This document shows, piece by piece, positions 33,477 to 40,779 of a DNA stretch of 64,000 nucleotides. The translations under genes and the position numbers were made by a program. The stretch is from SG8-4 sp964598225 (GTDB lineage: Bacteria; Planctomycetota; Phycisphaerae; Sedimentisphaerales; Anaerobacaceae). The DNA lies in NCBI GenBank assembly GCA_964598225.1, contig CAZRBG010000019.1, positions 20,180 to 84,179 on the forward strand, read 5' to 3'. The notes under the pieces were generated by a model. The model was not told the DNA's origin. It did not search any database and saw only the letters and a program-made list of their open reading frames with translations. Position 1 is the first letter of the stretch; every line of letters starts with the position of its first letter.

Positions 33477-35495
33477 ATGTTTAAGTCAGGAATTCACATT
33501 ACTTTGATGCTAACATTGCTGCTTGCCGGTATTGTTGCCGTTTCGGCGCAAACGGTTCCGCCGAAGTCCGATGAGGACAAGCTGATTGCGGTAATCAAGT
33601 CTGAAGATGCTTCTCGTAAGGATAAAGTCGACGCCTGCCGCGGACTGGCGCTGATCGGCACAAAAAAGGCAGTCGCGCCTCTGGCCGAGCTATTAGGCGA
33701 CGAGAAGTTCTCTCACATGGCGAGGTATGCACTGGAGCCGATCCATGATCCGGCTGTTGACGCGGCTTTTCGCGATGCGCTGGATACAGTCAAGGGTAAG
33801 CCCCTGGTTGGGGTGATAGGCAGCATAGGCGTTCGGCGAGACGTTAAGGCCGTGAAGCCGTTATCTAATCTCCTTCTGCACATGGTCCAACACGACGCCG
33901 GTTCTGACGTGGCCAGCGCGGCGGCCCGAGCTTTGGGCAGCATCGGCAACGAAGCTGCGGCCGAAACGCTCCGGGAGGCTCTGGGACACACTACAAAAGA
34001 GAACCAACTCCCGGTTGCGGAAGGTCTGTTCCGCTGTGCCGAGGTGCTGGCCGAGCAAGGCAAACGAAACGTGGCGATTGACATATACGACGAATTGCTC
34101 GAAGAAGGCGGGTCGCATCAGGTTCGTGCCGGAGCATTGCGGGGTGCCATCCTGGCCAGAGGGATCAAAAAAGGAGTTCGAAGACGGGTCGGCGAGTCTA
34201 CAAGGCAATATGCTCAACGCCGGGACGATGGCCTTACCTTGCTGTTGAAATATCTGCGAGGCGATGACTATATAATGTTCTCTGCCGCGGCTCAGACCTC
34301 TCTGGAATTGCCGGATCGCGAAGTGACCAGCGTGCTGGTTTCCGGGCTAAACAAGTTGCCTGCGGACAATCAGATACTCCTGCTCTGGATACTCGGCAAG
34401 CGAGGTGACGCCCGCGCTTTATCGGCCGTTTTTCCTTTGGCCAAGAGCGGTCCGAAGGAAGTTCGTTTGGAGGCCATACGAGTTCTGCCGCAGTTCCAGG
34501 ATGGAGCGGCTGTTCCGCAGCTTGTCGGATTGATGGAAGATGACGACAAAGACATTGCCGAAGCGGCGCAGGAAAGTCTTGCAGCTATACCGGGCAGTAG
34601 AGCCGACTCGGCGGTGGTAGCGATGCTCGGGAGCGACCAGACCGGCAAACGACTGACCGCGCTGGAGTTGATGGGACGAAGACGCATGACGGAAAACATC
34701 CCGGAATTGCTCGATGCCGCTTCCGATCCCGACGCTGAAGTCCGACCTGCGGCGCTTAGAAAAGTAGGCGAGTTGGGCGGCCCGGAGCAGGTGCCTGCGC
34801 TGCTCGATCTGCTCGTGGATCTGAAGAGCCCGCGAGACCTCGCTGCCGCCGAGCGTGCACTGATTACCGTATGCGGCAAGGCCGGCGACTCACAGTCCTA
34901 TGCAGACAGACTCGTCGCGCTGCTCGATAGAGCCGGCACCGCACAGAAGGCTTCGCTGCTGCGGGTGCTCGGTGCAATAGGTGGCCCTAAGGCTCTTGAC
35001 GCGGTTCGAGAAGCCGCAGCAGGTTCGAATCCCGACGTCCGGAGAGCGGCTGTTCGCGTGCTTTGCAATTGGAGCACCGCCGATGCGGCTCCGGACCTTC
35101 TCAGGCTTGCAAAGGCTCCCGGCGGCGACCACAAGACCGCGGCTCTGAGGGGCTATATCAACCTCATTCGTGATGAGAGTCTCTCGACCGAGAAGAAACT
35201 GGCGATGTGCAAACAGGCCGACGCCCTGATCGAGCGTACGCAGGAGAAGAAACTTCTGCTCGGTGCGCTGAGTACAGTGCCGTCGATCGAGGCTCTTTCA
35301 ATGGCGACGGCAAACCTGGATAGCCGCTCGACGAAAACCGAGGCGGGATTCGCAGCCGCAGCGATTGGAAAGAGCATTGCCGAGCAGCATCCTCGCGAAG
35401 TGGCCGAGGCGATGAAGAAGGTCCTTGACTCGACGAATAACAAGAACATCACTCGCACGGCCAGGCAGGCACTGAACAAAGCCAAACAGCAGTAA
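33477..35495 (+). CDS. Secreted HEAT-repeat protein
   Basis: A 672-residue protein with a signal peptide (MFKSGIHITLMLTLLLAGIV, cut near VSAQ). The rest is built of HEAT/PBS-lyase-type helical repeats, for example ALIGTKKAVAPLAELLGDEK, AARALGSIGNEAAAETLREA, LELMGRRRMTENIPELLDAA, ALRKVGELGGPEQVPALLDL and LRVLGAIGGPKALDAVREAA. Such solenoids bind proteins or polymers; no catalytic motif is seen. The start at 33477 has GGAAAGGA upstream. The longer in-frame ORF from 33402 merely reads through the hairpin repeats. Its position right after a Tat-exported Gfo/Idh/MocA gene suggests common expression. In Planctomycetota such proteins often accompany sugar-related exported enzymes, but the partner is unknown. 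Confidence 0.85.
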   Translation: MFKSGIHITLMLTLLLAGIVAVSAQTVPPKSDEDKLIAVIKSEDASRKDKVDACRGLALIGTKKAVAPLAELLGDEKFSHMARYALEPIHDPAVDAAFRDALDTVKGKPLVGVIGSIGVRRDVKAVKPLSNLLLHMVQHDAGSDVASAAARALGSIGNEAAAETLREALGHTTKENQLPVAEGLFRCAEVLAEQGKRNVAIDIYDELLEEGGSHQVRAGALRGAILARGIKKGVRRRVGESTRQYAQRRDDGLTLLLKYLRGDDYIMFSAAAQTSLELPDREVTSVLVSGLNKLPADNQILLLWILGKRGDARALSAVFPLAKSGPKEVRLEAIRVLPQFQDGAAVPQLVGLMEDDDKDIAEAAQESLAAIPGSRADSAVVAMLGSDQTGKRLTALELMGRRRMTENIPELLDAASDPDAEVRPAALRKVGELGGPEQVPALLDLLVDLKSPRDLAAAERALITVCGKAGDSQSYADRLVALLDRAGTAQKASLLRVLGAIGGPKALDAVREAAAGSNPDVRRAAVRVLCNWSTADAAPDLLRLAKAPGGDHKTAALRGYINLIRDESLSTEKKLAMCKQADALIERTQEKKLLLGALSTVPSIEALSMATANLDSRSTKTEAGFAAAAIGKSIAEQHPREVAEAMKKVLDSTNNKNITRTARQALNKAKQQ

Positions 35496-35560
35496 GACGA
35501 GGGACGAGAGACGATTCGTTTAGCGTTTCTTGTCCATTGTTGATCGTCTCTTTCATGAAT

Positions 35561-35601
35561 AGGATGGGCAATTTGTGCCTTAGGCACAAGTTGCCCATCC
35601 T
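35561..35601. repeat. Near-perfect long hairpin GGATGGGCAATTTGTGCC
   Basis: GGATGGGCAATTTGTGCC (35562-35579) pairs with GGCACAAGTTGCCCATCC (35583-35600), one mismatch in 18 pairs, with a three-base loop. It lies between the HEAT-repeat gene and the convergent trmO-like gene. A shorter GGATGGGCTTTAGCCCAT relative lies near 29895. The rest of 35496-35711 appears empty. Confidence 0.75.
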
Positions 35602-35711
35602 ACCACGACCGGAAATCATATTTTCTTTGCGACACCGGTTGCGTAGCGGCCCAGCGGCTTGGAATGACAACAAACAGTAAGTTGCAGCTCGCCCATCGTT
35701 CCGGCTTGCCG

Positions 35712-36152
35712 TTACGGTGGAGCGATCTTTCCTTCGAGCCAGCCGATACGAAACGGCCCTCCCGGCTCAAAATCCGGGACATAGGGCTTTATATCCAGCA
35801 GGGGAGTGCCGTCGAGGACGTCGACGCCTTCGACAACAAGGAGATGGGCTTGCCGCCTGAGCAGCTTGACCACCGACAGGCCGATGTGATTTGGTCGTGC
35901 CGGATACCTCGTCGCGAACAGGCCTCGCGGCTGGTCGTCGAGGAAGGGCTTGACCTTCAGTTGATACTCGCCAGCCTTGTGGAAGAGGTATAACAGGATA
36001 AGGTGAGAGAAGCCCTCCGTATCCGCCAGAGCCTCTGAGTAGTCCTGGAAAATCTCTACCTTGCCAACGGCCTCGGACTTGACGGGCTGGATGGGCGTGT
36101 CGCCGCTGCTCTGAAAGGGCGTGTGAATCCTTCCTATCGGGACGATTTCCAC
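35712..36152 (-). CDS. trmO: TrmO-like tRNA (N6-threonylcarbamoyladenosine37) methyltransferase
   Basis: A 146-residue protein of the TsaA/YaeB/AF0241 family. In E. coli, TrmO methylates t6A37 of tRNA-Thr using SAM. The family signature is present: KPFLDDQPRGLFATRYPARP then NHIGLS (the GxFAxRxPxRPNxIGLS motif). The opening PIGRIHTPFQS and the end VLDGTPLLDIKPYVPDFE are also typical. The protein is near the short end of the family and lacks the C-terminal extension of E. coli TrmO. In anaerobes this family often sits next to NifX-like and DUF134 genes, as here, and some of those members may have a metal- or cofactor-related role instead. It is 11 bases downstream of the NifX-like gene. Confidence 0.8.
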   Translation of the reverse strand: MEIVPIGRIHTPFQSSGDTPIQPVKSEAVGKVEIFQDYSEALADTEGFSHLILLYLFHKAGEYQLKVKPFLDDQPRGLFATRYPARPNHIGLSVVKLLRRQAHLLVVEGVDVLDGTPLLDIKPYVPDFEPGGPFRIGWLEGKIAPP

Positions 36153-36163
36153 GGTTTTGTCTC

Positions 36164-36544
36164 CTAATGATGGCAGGCATGGCGGCCGCCGTGTCGGGCG
36201 CAGGCGGTCTCGGCGGTGACCTCTTCGAGGTCGCCGGTGCGATACCGGCTGACAATCTCCTCCACTGTTGCTTCTGAGGCCCTGTAGACGCGAATGCCGC
36301 CTTCGTTGAGCTTATCGATGGCCCGCCCGCCCACGGCCGAGCAGACCACGGCGTTGATTCTCTTGCCGTCCAGAACGCCGAGCGGATGGCAGGCGCCGTG
36401 TGCGTGGTGCCGGTCGGAATTGTCGACGATCTCACAGATGTCCTGATCCACGTCGTAGATCGTGAAGTAGGGGGCGCTGCCGAAGTGATCCTGGACCTGT
36501 GCCTGTTTACCGATGTTGGATTGTGTTGGAACACATATTCTCAT
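36164..36544 (-). CDS. NifB/NifX-type iron-molybdenum cofactor-binding domain protein
   Basis: A 126-residue protein with the dinitrogenase iron-molybdenum cofactor domain: RICVPTQSNIGKQAQVQDHF then GSAPYFTIYDVD is the typical start, followed by HAHGACHPLGVLDGKRINAV and AVGGRAIDKLNEGGIRVYR. The conserved C-x-PLGVLDG segment and the His/Cys-rich tail (ARHGGRHACHH) could bind metal. No nitrogenase genes are present; such stand-alone proteins in anaerobes are thought to handle Fe-S or Mo-containing clusters. The start at 36544 is set by GGAGATC upstream; it falls directly next to the stop of the DUF134 gene. The three genes (DUF134, this one, trmO) form one operon on the minus strand. Confidence 0.85.
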   Translation of the reverse strand: MRICVPTQSNIGKQAQVQDHFGSAPYFTIYDVDQDICEIVDNSDRHHAHGACHPLGVLDGKRINAVVCSAVGGRAIDKLNEGGIRVYRASEATVEEIVSRYRTGDLEEVTAETACARHGGRHACHH

Positions 36545-36546
36545 GA

Positions 36547-37017
36547 TTAAGATCTCCTGCATTTTCCTTTGCCTGATTTTGCTGTTCTTCTTTTTGCACG
36601 GCCAGCGGAGCACCCATCGCTATAGATTTCTGCACATTTGCAGTGAGGGCATCCGGTCGGACGTGCGGTTCCGTGGGCCGCTTCCCACACGTGATTACAG
36701 CGATTACATTTGAAGCTTTTCCTTTCGGTTCTCTCGTACGTGCCGCCGTCTATCTTCAGCGCCTTGGCGTTCAGCAGGGCGTCGGCTATCTTCCGGTGAG
36801 CGGCGGCTACGATATTCCCGAAGGTCTGTCGCGATACATTCATTCTCGCAGCGGCCTGCTGCTGGTACATCCCTTCGAGATCGGCAAGGCGAACCGCTTC
36901 AAGCTCGTCCAGGGTGAGGATCACCTCTCGGAGCCTGTGAACAGGCACCCCGCCGGGCTTGAAGTAGCTTGCCCCCGGATCGCAGCCTATCCTTCTGCAT
37001 TTGCACGGTCGAGCCAT
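36547..37017 (-). CDS. DUF134 transcriptional regulator with rubredoxin-like zinc ribbon
   Basis: A 156-residue protein. Residues 1-100 are the DUF134 domain: RPCKCRRIGCDPGASYFKPG, ILTLDELEAVRLADLEGMYQ then QQAAARMNVSRQTFGNIVAA, a sigma-70 region-4-like helix-turn-helix (the MNVSRQTFGNIV recognition helix). The C-terminal part has a zinc ribbon, FKCNRCNHVW ... GCPHC. It is expected to bind DNA as a metal- or cluster-responsive regulator. It leads the operon with the NifX-like and trmO-like genes, and a 20-bp palindrome with one mismatch (37031-37050) sits directly upstream of its ribosome binding site AGGAAGT, which suggests autoregulation. The start ATG is at 37017. Confidence 0.88.
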   Translation of the reverse strand: MARPCKCRRIGCDPGASYFKPGGVPVHRLREVILTLDELEAVRLADLEGMYQQQAAARMNVSRQTFGNIVAAAHRKIADALLNAKALKIDGGTYERTERKSFKCNRCNHVWEAAHGTARPTGCPHCKCAEIYSDGCSAGRAKRRTAKSGKGKCRRS

Positions 37018-37030
37018 AGATACTTCCTAT

Positions 37031-37050
37031 TTATTAGCATATGCCAATAA
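37031..37050 (-). promoter_or_regulatory. Palindromic operator candidate upstream of the DUF134 gene
   Basis: TTATTAGCATATGCCAATAA is a 20-bp palindrome with one mismatched pair. Its distal end is 33 bases and its proximal end 14 bases from the DUF134 start codon, just ahead of the Shine-Dalgarno AGGAAGT. A TATATT at 37050-37055 (minus strand) could be the -10 element, so a bound dimer would cover the transcription start. Confidence 0.6.
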
Positions 37051-37135
37051 TATACCCGGTCGCATTTGGGCTGTCAACAGGGAATCTCAGAAAAAAATGA
37101 GAAATTTTGTACCGGCTCTGACCCTCCAGCTCCAT

Positions 37136-37182
37136 CCCATTCGACTTCGCTCAGAGCTGGCCCTGAGCGAAGTCGAACGGGG
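37136..37182. repeat. Dispersed hairpin TTCGACTTCGCTCAG / CTGAGCGAAGTCGAA
   Basis: Perfect 15-bp arms (37140-37154 and 37163-37177) around AGCTGGCC. Related sequences lie at 53046-53141, 28219-28238, 51811-51845 and 62283-62327. This is a widely distributed intergenic repeat type. The 37183-37286 remainder holds nothing I can name. Confidence 0.85.
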
Positions 37183-37286
37183 CAGGTTCCAAAGCGATGT
37201 CGGGGTGAGGCTGCCGCCCGGCGCGATCCTGGGCCTGGTTCTCTATGTTTGTTGCCGGCAATCACCGTAGGGCTAAGATTGCAAGA

Positions 37287-38075
37287 TCACCAACTTTCGG
37301 CAAGCAGGGCAAAGTCGACAAGATTCACGATGCCGTCTCGGTTGGCGTCGGCTCGTTCGTAATAGTCATTTTCGATTCCTGCCTCTGTTGAAAGCCAATA
37401 GTGGCTGAATTCCACCAGATCGGCCAGATCCACAATGCCGTCAACTGCGAGATCACCGGGGAGCGGCTCAGTGTTGAAAACGATGGTAAATGGCTCCGAA
37501 GGTTCGTACATGTCTCCATCTTCCAATCCGTCGGTAAGACGGAACGTGATCCAGTGTAAATTCTCGCCATCCACTGCTTGATACGACATGTGCATATGGC
37601 CATCGTTCCGTTGGTGATGGATGGTGCTATGGCTGAAGCTCTGGCCGATGGTATCGATAGTAAACTGTGGATATTCTTTATGAACGGCGCGAACGCCCTC
37701 TGACATATTGACACATTCGATTAGAATATTGTAATCCACTTCGGGCTCGCCAGCCAGGGCGCGGTTGGGATCGTAGGTATAAGACGCGTTCGGATTCGTA
37801 GTCTGGAATGCATCGAAGCCGGGCTCGCCAACACGATATGAATAGCTCTGAAAGATACTCCTATGCAAGGGATAGAACCAGTTGGCATATTCGGTCTCTC
37901 CGCTATCCCGGTATTTCTGCCGGCAATCGACAAACAATACACTATCATCGTCGGTACCTATTATGCCGTCGCGATTGCAGCCGATGATAAAATGGTCCAG
38001 TGGACATTCCGCCTGCACACAGGCGGATACGATCAGGATGATTAGTAGTGTCATTATGTTAGTTCTTGATATCAT
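37287..38075 (-). CDS. Secreted dockerin-type protein, CPLDH N-terminus
   Basis: A 262-residue exported protein. The signal is ISRTNIMTLLIILIVSACVQ; VSAC could be read as a lipobox, otherwise cleavage falls after VQA. The mature part starts ECPLDHFIIGCNRDGI and includes HSTIHHQRNDGHMHMSY, a His/Met-rich segment able to bind metal. Two EF-hand-like dockerin repeats end it: GDLAVDGIVDLADLVEFSHY and ADANRDGIVNLVDFALLAES. The opening CPLDHxxIG parallels CPVAHTHIG in the secreted protein encoded at 38904-39818, so the two are paralogues within one operon. It is last in a three-gene unit behind a prepilin-type gene. The context (Fur-family regulator and His-rich membrane protein upstream) suggests extracellular metal binding, which is inference. 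Confidence 0.75.
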   Translation of the reverse strand: MISRTNIMTLLIILIVSACVQAECPLDHFIIGCNRDGIIGTDDDSVLFVDCRQKYRDSGETEYANWFYPLHRSIFQSYSYRVGEPGFDAFQTTNPNASYTYDPNRALAGEPEVDYNILIECVNMSEGVRAVHKEYPQFTIDTIGQSFSHSTIHHQRNDGHMHMSYQAVDGENLHWITFRLTDGLEDGDMYEPSEPFTIVFNTEPLPGDLAVDGIVDLADLVEFSHYWLSTEAGIENDYYERADANRDGIVNLVDFALLAESW

Positions 38076-38094
38076 TTTCTATTCTCTCATTACT

Positions 38095-38880
38095 TTATGG
38101 TGTTTCAGGCCATTTCGGTGCCGCCTCAGGATACCAAAAACATGCATCAGGCCATTTATACGTTTGTTCAAAGGCCAATCCATCGGCGTGACCGTCGGCG
38201 AACAGATAGTTGGAGGTTTTTTTATGCCGGTCCCACGCGACGAATTGCTTTGCATATTCTATTGATCCTTCCCATGTCTCCGGGTGGATGTGATCGGCTA
38301 AGTTAAAGCTCTCTGTATTTGGTGCCTCGCTGATCCAAATGCAGTACATAGGACGTCGGATGTTGTTCGTGTTGTTGTACCGGTTGAGACGCGCTCCGTA
38401 GCGATAGTGAACCGGATCCAGCAGGGAATTAACGGCATAGCTGGAGTATCGCATATCTTTTTGATCGGTGAGGGGCTTGTTCCAATCCACAAAATCCTGT
38501 CCCTTATCACTGGGACATCGAAACAACAATTGCTCGCGAGTGTAATCTGTGAGTATGTATAGCCAGTGGTCATTCGGATCTTCGCAATGACATGAACTCG
38601 GAGGTAGCCGATAGTCTGAATCGAGCAGATAGGCTGAAACTGCGACACCCATCTGGCGCATGTTGCTCAGACATGCAATCTCTCGGGCCTGTTCGCGAAC
38701 TCGGCTCAGAGAGGGCAGTAGAATGCCCAACAACAGGGCGACAATTGCGATGACAACCAATAATTCGATTAGCGTGAAGCCTGACGCTCGTCTATGCACA
38801 CGAGGATGATATCCGGGGCGTGAAAACACGCCCCGGATACATCGTACTGTCGATCTTAATAGAGACAAATCCTTTTTCAT
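38095..38880 (-). CDS. Prepilin-type secreted protein (GFTLIELL, DGHA)
   Basis: A 261-residue protein of the planctomycetal type II pseudopilin-like expansion. The prepilin peptidase site is ASG/FTLIELLVVIAIVALLLG (residues about 33-51), followed by LPSLSRVREQAREIACLSNM then RQMG, which is the standard start of this family. The C-terminal part contains SNYLFADGHADGLAF, the usual late DGHA motif. The leader before the cleavage site is about 33 residues, longer than usual, because a GC-rich perfect hairpin (38811-38838) lies inside the coding sequence. It sits between two secreted dockerin-type genes with gaps of 19 and 23 bases, so all three are cotranscribed. It may help export or display of those proteins; that is inference. 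Confidence 0.85.
   Translation of the reverse strand: MKKDLSLLRSTVRCIRGVFSRPGYHPRVHRRASGFTLIELLVVIAIVALLLGILLPSLSRVREQAREIACLSNMRQMGVAVSAYLLDSDYRLPPSSCHCEDPNDHWLYILTDYTREQLLFRCPSDKGQDFVDWNKPLTDQKDMRYSSYAVNSLLDPVHYRYGARLNRYNNTNNIRRPMYCIWISEAPNTESFNLADHIHPETWEGSIEYAKQFVAWDRHKKTSNYLFADGHADGLAFEQTYKWPDACFWYPEAAPKWPETP
38811..38838. repeat. Perfect hairpin inside the prepilin leader
   Basis: ATCCGGGGCGTG (38811-38822) and CACGCCCCGGAT (38827-38838) form a 12-bp perfect stem with an AAAA loop. The hairpin lies within the first 25 codons of the prepilin gene and encodes part of its basic leader. Confidence 0.8.
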
Positions 38881-38903
38881 GATCGATTCTCTTTCTTCAA
38901 CGT

Positions 38904-39818
38904 TTACCCGTCATGATTGTGAGCGTGGTCGTGCTCGTGAGTTTCATGGTCCTCGCCGCTGTAAATACCGGATAGGCCCCAATGATCGAGAAGGACTTCG
39001 AAATCGTGGACATCCACTATACTGTCGCCGTTGAGGTCGCCGGGTATCGGTTGATAGACTGTTTTAGCGAAACGAAAAACAACATCTGCCGAGCGTTGAT
39101 ACATTCCCCCGGCGTCATGTGCGGAGAATACTACAGAGACTTCCTGATCATCTTCGTCGAGCCAGAAATAGAAACCCATGTGCTCGTGCATACCCCAGGA
39201 ATTCTTTTCCGGCAGCCATCTTTTCTCTAAAAAGAAGATGTCGCCGTCTTTTTCCAATGCGGCAGTATCATCGTGAAGAAGTGTGAAGAAGTCATCTTCA
39301 GCCAGGTTATCACTAATTCGCTCGCGTCGTATGTAGATATCCCATGTTGGTACGGTATTTACATCGATGCTATCGAGATTCCATGCTCCCTGTGGTCCGT
39401 GAGCCGAATGCCATCCGTCCAGGTGCTGGAAGCCGTTGGGATCACCGTAACCATCGGCCTTGCTGTACGTGAAGCTACATGTGAAAAGTTCCTTGGTCGG
39501 ATCATCGGGCTTTGTGATGTGCTCGTCGCCTTCTTTCACCGGTGTCAACACAAGAAACGGTGTGCCGTTCGTCTGCTCCCAGTTCGGCCAACCCGGTGTC
39601 GCACAAGCATGAACGGGGGGAAGTGAGAAGAACCAGAGTTTGTTGTCGTCAGTAGGATCGAGGTCTACGGCCCCGTCGCCGGGGTGGCTCCAGTCAGCCG
39701 GACGCCAAGTCGGATTCCGACCAATATGAGTATGGGCAACAGGACATTGTGCAAGCATTATATTCGAAAGACCAAGTACCAATACAAGTATGATTATACT
39801 TACTCGTTTTCCAAGCAT
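38904..39818 (-). CDS. Secreted His-rich dockerin-type protein, CPVAH N-terminus
   Basis: A 304-residue exported protein. The signal peptide (VSIIILVLVLGLSNIMLAQ) precedes CPVAHTHIGRNPTWRPADWS. The body holds many His residues (HLDGWHSAHGPQG, GMHEHMGFYFWLDEDDQEVS), one dockerin-like EF-hand (GDLNGDSIVDVHDFEVLLDH) and a striking tail EDHETHEHDHAHNHDG. The tail resembles the metal-binding loops of zinc chaperones and carriers. It is the first gene of the second half of the Fur-regulator locus, with a palindrome matching the upstream one at 39948-39962. A secreted zinc- or other metal-binding protein is the most natural reading, but that is inferred from composition and context. Confidence 0.78.
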   Translation of the reverse strand: MLGKRVSIIILVLVLGLSNIMLAQCPVAHTHIGRNPTWRPADWSHPGDGAVDLDPTDDNKLWFFSLPPVHACATPGWPNWEQTNGTPFLVLTPVKEGDEHITKPDDPTKELFTCSFTYSKADGYGDPNGFQHLDGWHSAHGPQGAWNLDSIDVNTVPTWDIYIRRERISDNLAEDDFFTLLHDDTAALEKDGDIFFLEKRWLPEKNSWGMHEHMGFYFWLDEDDQEVSVVFSAHDAGGMYQRSADVVFRFAKTVYQPIPGDLNGDSIVDVHDFEVLLDHWGLSGIYSGEDHETHEHDHAHNHDG

Positions 39819-39947
39819 AGGTAATAACTCCTTTCAGTCGATAAGGAAAAGTTCATTTCTTGCCTTGGTTTGTTGGAACAACTTCCAAGGCTGATTTACG
39901 ATTTAACCGTGCATCGGCAGCGGCAAAATACGTCTTTTGTAAATGTG

Positions 39948-39962
39948 TACAACTTAATTGTA
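39948..39962 (-). promoter_or_regulatory. Second copy of the Fur-locus palindrome
   Basis: TACAACTTAATTGTA, a near-perfect palindrome, matches the TGCAACTTAGTTGCA element at 41620-41634 (read on the minus strand) at 12 of 15 positions. It overlaps the last codons of the small gene at 39954 and lies 130 bases upstream of the His-rich dockerin gene, so it would control the second transcription unit. Confidence 0.6.
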
Positions 39963-40262
39963 GAGAATCTGAGGTGGCGGACGAGGAGCGAAAGGTTCAA
40001 ATTGAAGTGAAAGAACAAAAGACTGAGAACGAAAAACGACGTTATTTACAAGTGGATCCGAATAGTGAACGTCGATCTCAGGCTCCACGATGAATTTGCC
40101 TGGAACGGTGAATAACTGCTGACAGATCGAGCATTTTCCGGAATCGTGCTCGTGTTGATGGTTGTGGCTCGATAAGTGCAGTTGAAGCGATATGCCTGTG
40201 ACCATCGCCACAAAGCTGAGGGCCATAAGCATAAGAACACTTTTGCGAGCCGGAAAACGCAT
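39954..40262 (-). CDS. Small exported His/Cys protein (DUF2946-like layout)
   Basis: A 102-residue protein from the ATG at 40262. The longer ORF start at 40364 would overlap the fur gene, and the shorter start begins directly with a basic signal (MRFPARKSVLMLMALSFVAM). After the hydrophobic segment comes LSSHNHQHEHDSGKCSICQQ, a His-rich stretch followed by CxxC, and the protein ends APRPPPQILYN. This layout (membrane or signal segment, histidines, CxxC and a proline-rich RAPP-like tail) resembles DUF2946 proteins found near copper and zinc genes. The family assignment is tentative. The gene follows fur by 37 bases in the same operon. Metal binding is likely by composition; the role is unknown. 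Confidence 0.6.
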   Translation of the reverse strand: MRFPARKSVLMLMALSFVAMVTGISLQLHLSSHNHQHEHDSGKCSICQQLFTVPGKFIVEPEIDVHYSDPLVNNVVFRSQSFVLSLQFEPFAPRPPPQILYN

Positions 40263-40299
40263 TTTTTTCCTCTTAATCCTCAGGGTATTCTTACATTTA

Positions 40300-40725
40300 T
40301 CAAGCACATTTCGGACATAGACCTTCAAGTCGGACCTGCTGGCGACGAATGATAAATCCTTCATATGGGCTTTTTGCCATCGGCAGCGAGATTTCCATCA
40401 GGCAGTGGGTGTCGCCGCAGTTCGTACACGTGAAATGGGGATGGCATTGGTGCTCAGTACAGTTATTTGCCAGTTCGTAATGCTGTGCTCGTGTGTCCAA
40501 CATGGCCTTATGAACAAGCCCAACGCGCAACAGGCTCTCGAGAGTCCTGTAAATCGTGACCTTATCGAAATGCTCTTTGCCGGAGAGCCTGGCTATTTGT
40601 TCCTGGCTCAAAGGCCTGTGGGCCTTGATGAGGACTTCTAGTATAGCTACTCTGCCGGCCGTGCAGTAAAGCCCGGCTGACTTGAGCATCCCCCGTGCAT
40701 GCGATTCTAAACCTGTCTTGTTCAT
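40300..40725 (-). CDS. Fur-family metal-responsive repressor (Zur-like)
   Basis: A 141-residue Fur-family regulator. The N-terminal winged helix contains TAGRVAILEVLIKAHRPLSQ and FDKVTIYRTLESLLRVGLVH (the KxTVYRTL DNA-recognition motif). The C-terminal dimerisation and metal domain has CTEHQCHPHFTCTNCGDTHC, and ends LEGLCPKCA with the structural zinc cysteines. The His/Cys-rich centre (HQCHPHFxCxxCG) is typical for Zur and related members, so zinc is the best guess for the sensed metal. Fur and PerR cannot be excluded from sequence alone. It sits between a His-rich membrane protein gene and small exported genes, and two matching palindromes near the promoters of this locus are its likely targets. 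Confidence 0.88.
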   Translation of the reverse strand: MNKTGLESHARGMLKSAGLYCTAGRVAILEVLIKAHRPLSQEQIARLSGKEHFDKVTIYRTLESLLRVGLVHKAMLDTRAQHYELANNCTEHQCHPHFTCTNCGDTHCLMEISLPMAKSPYEGFIIRRQQVRLEGLCPKCA

Positions 40726-40779
40726 TGTCTTTTCCAGCCAAATATGCCACTTGTCCGAGTCGCGGCAGCAACGTTCCTC

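Noticed and set aside
35020..35045. tRNA-like T-arm string (AGGTTCGAATCCCGACG)
   Set aside because: It lies inside the HEAT-repeat gene; no acceptor stem, D-arm or anticodon arm can be built around it.
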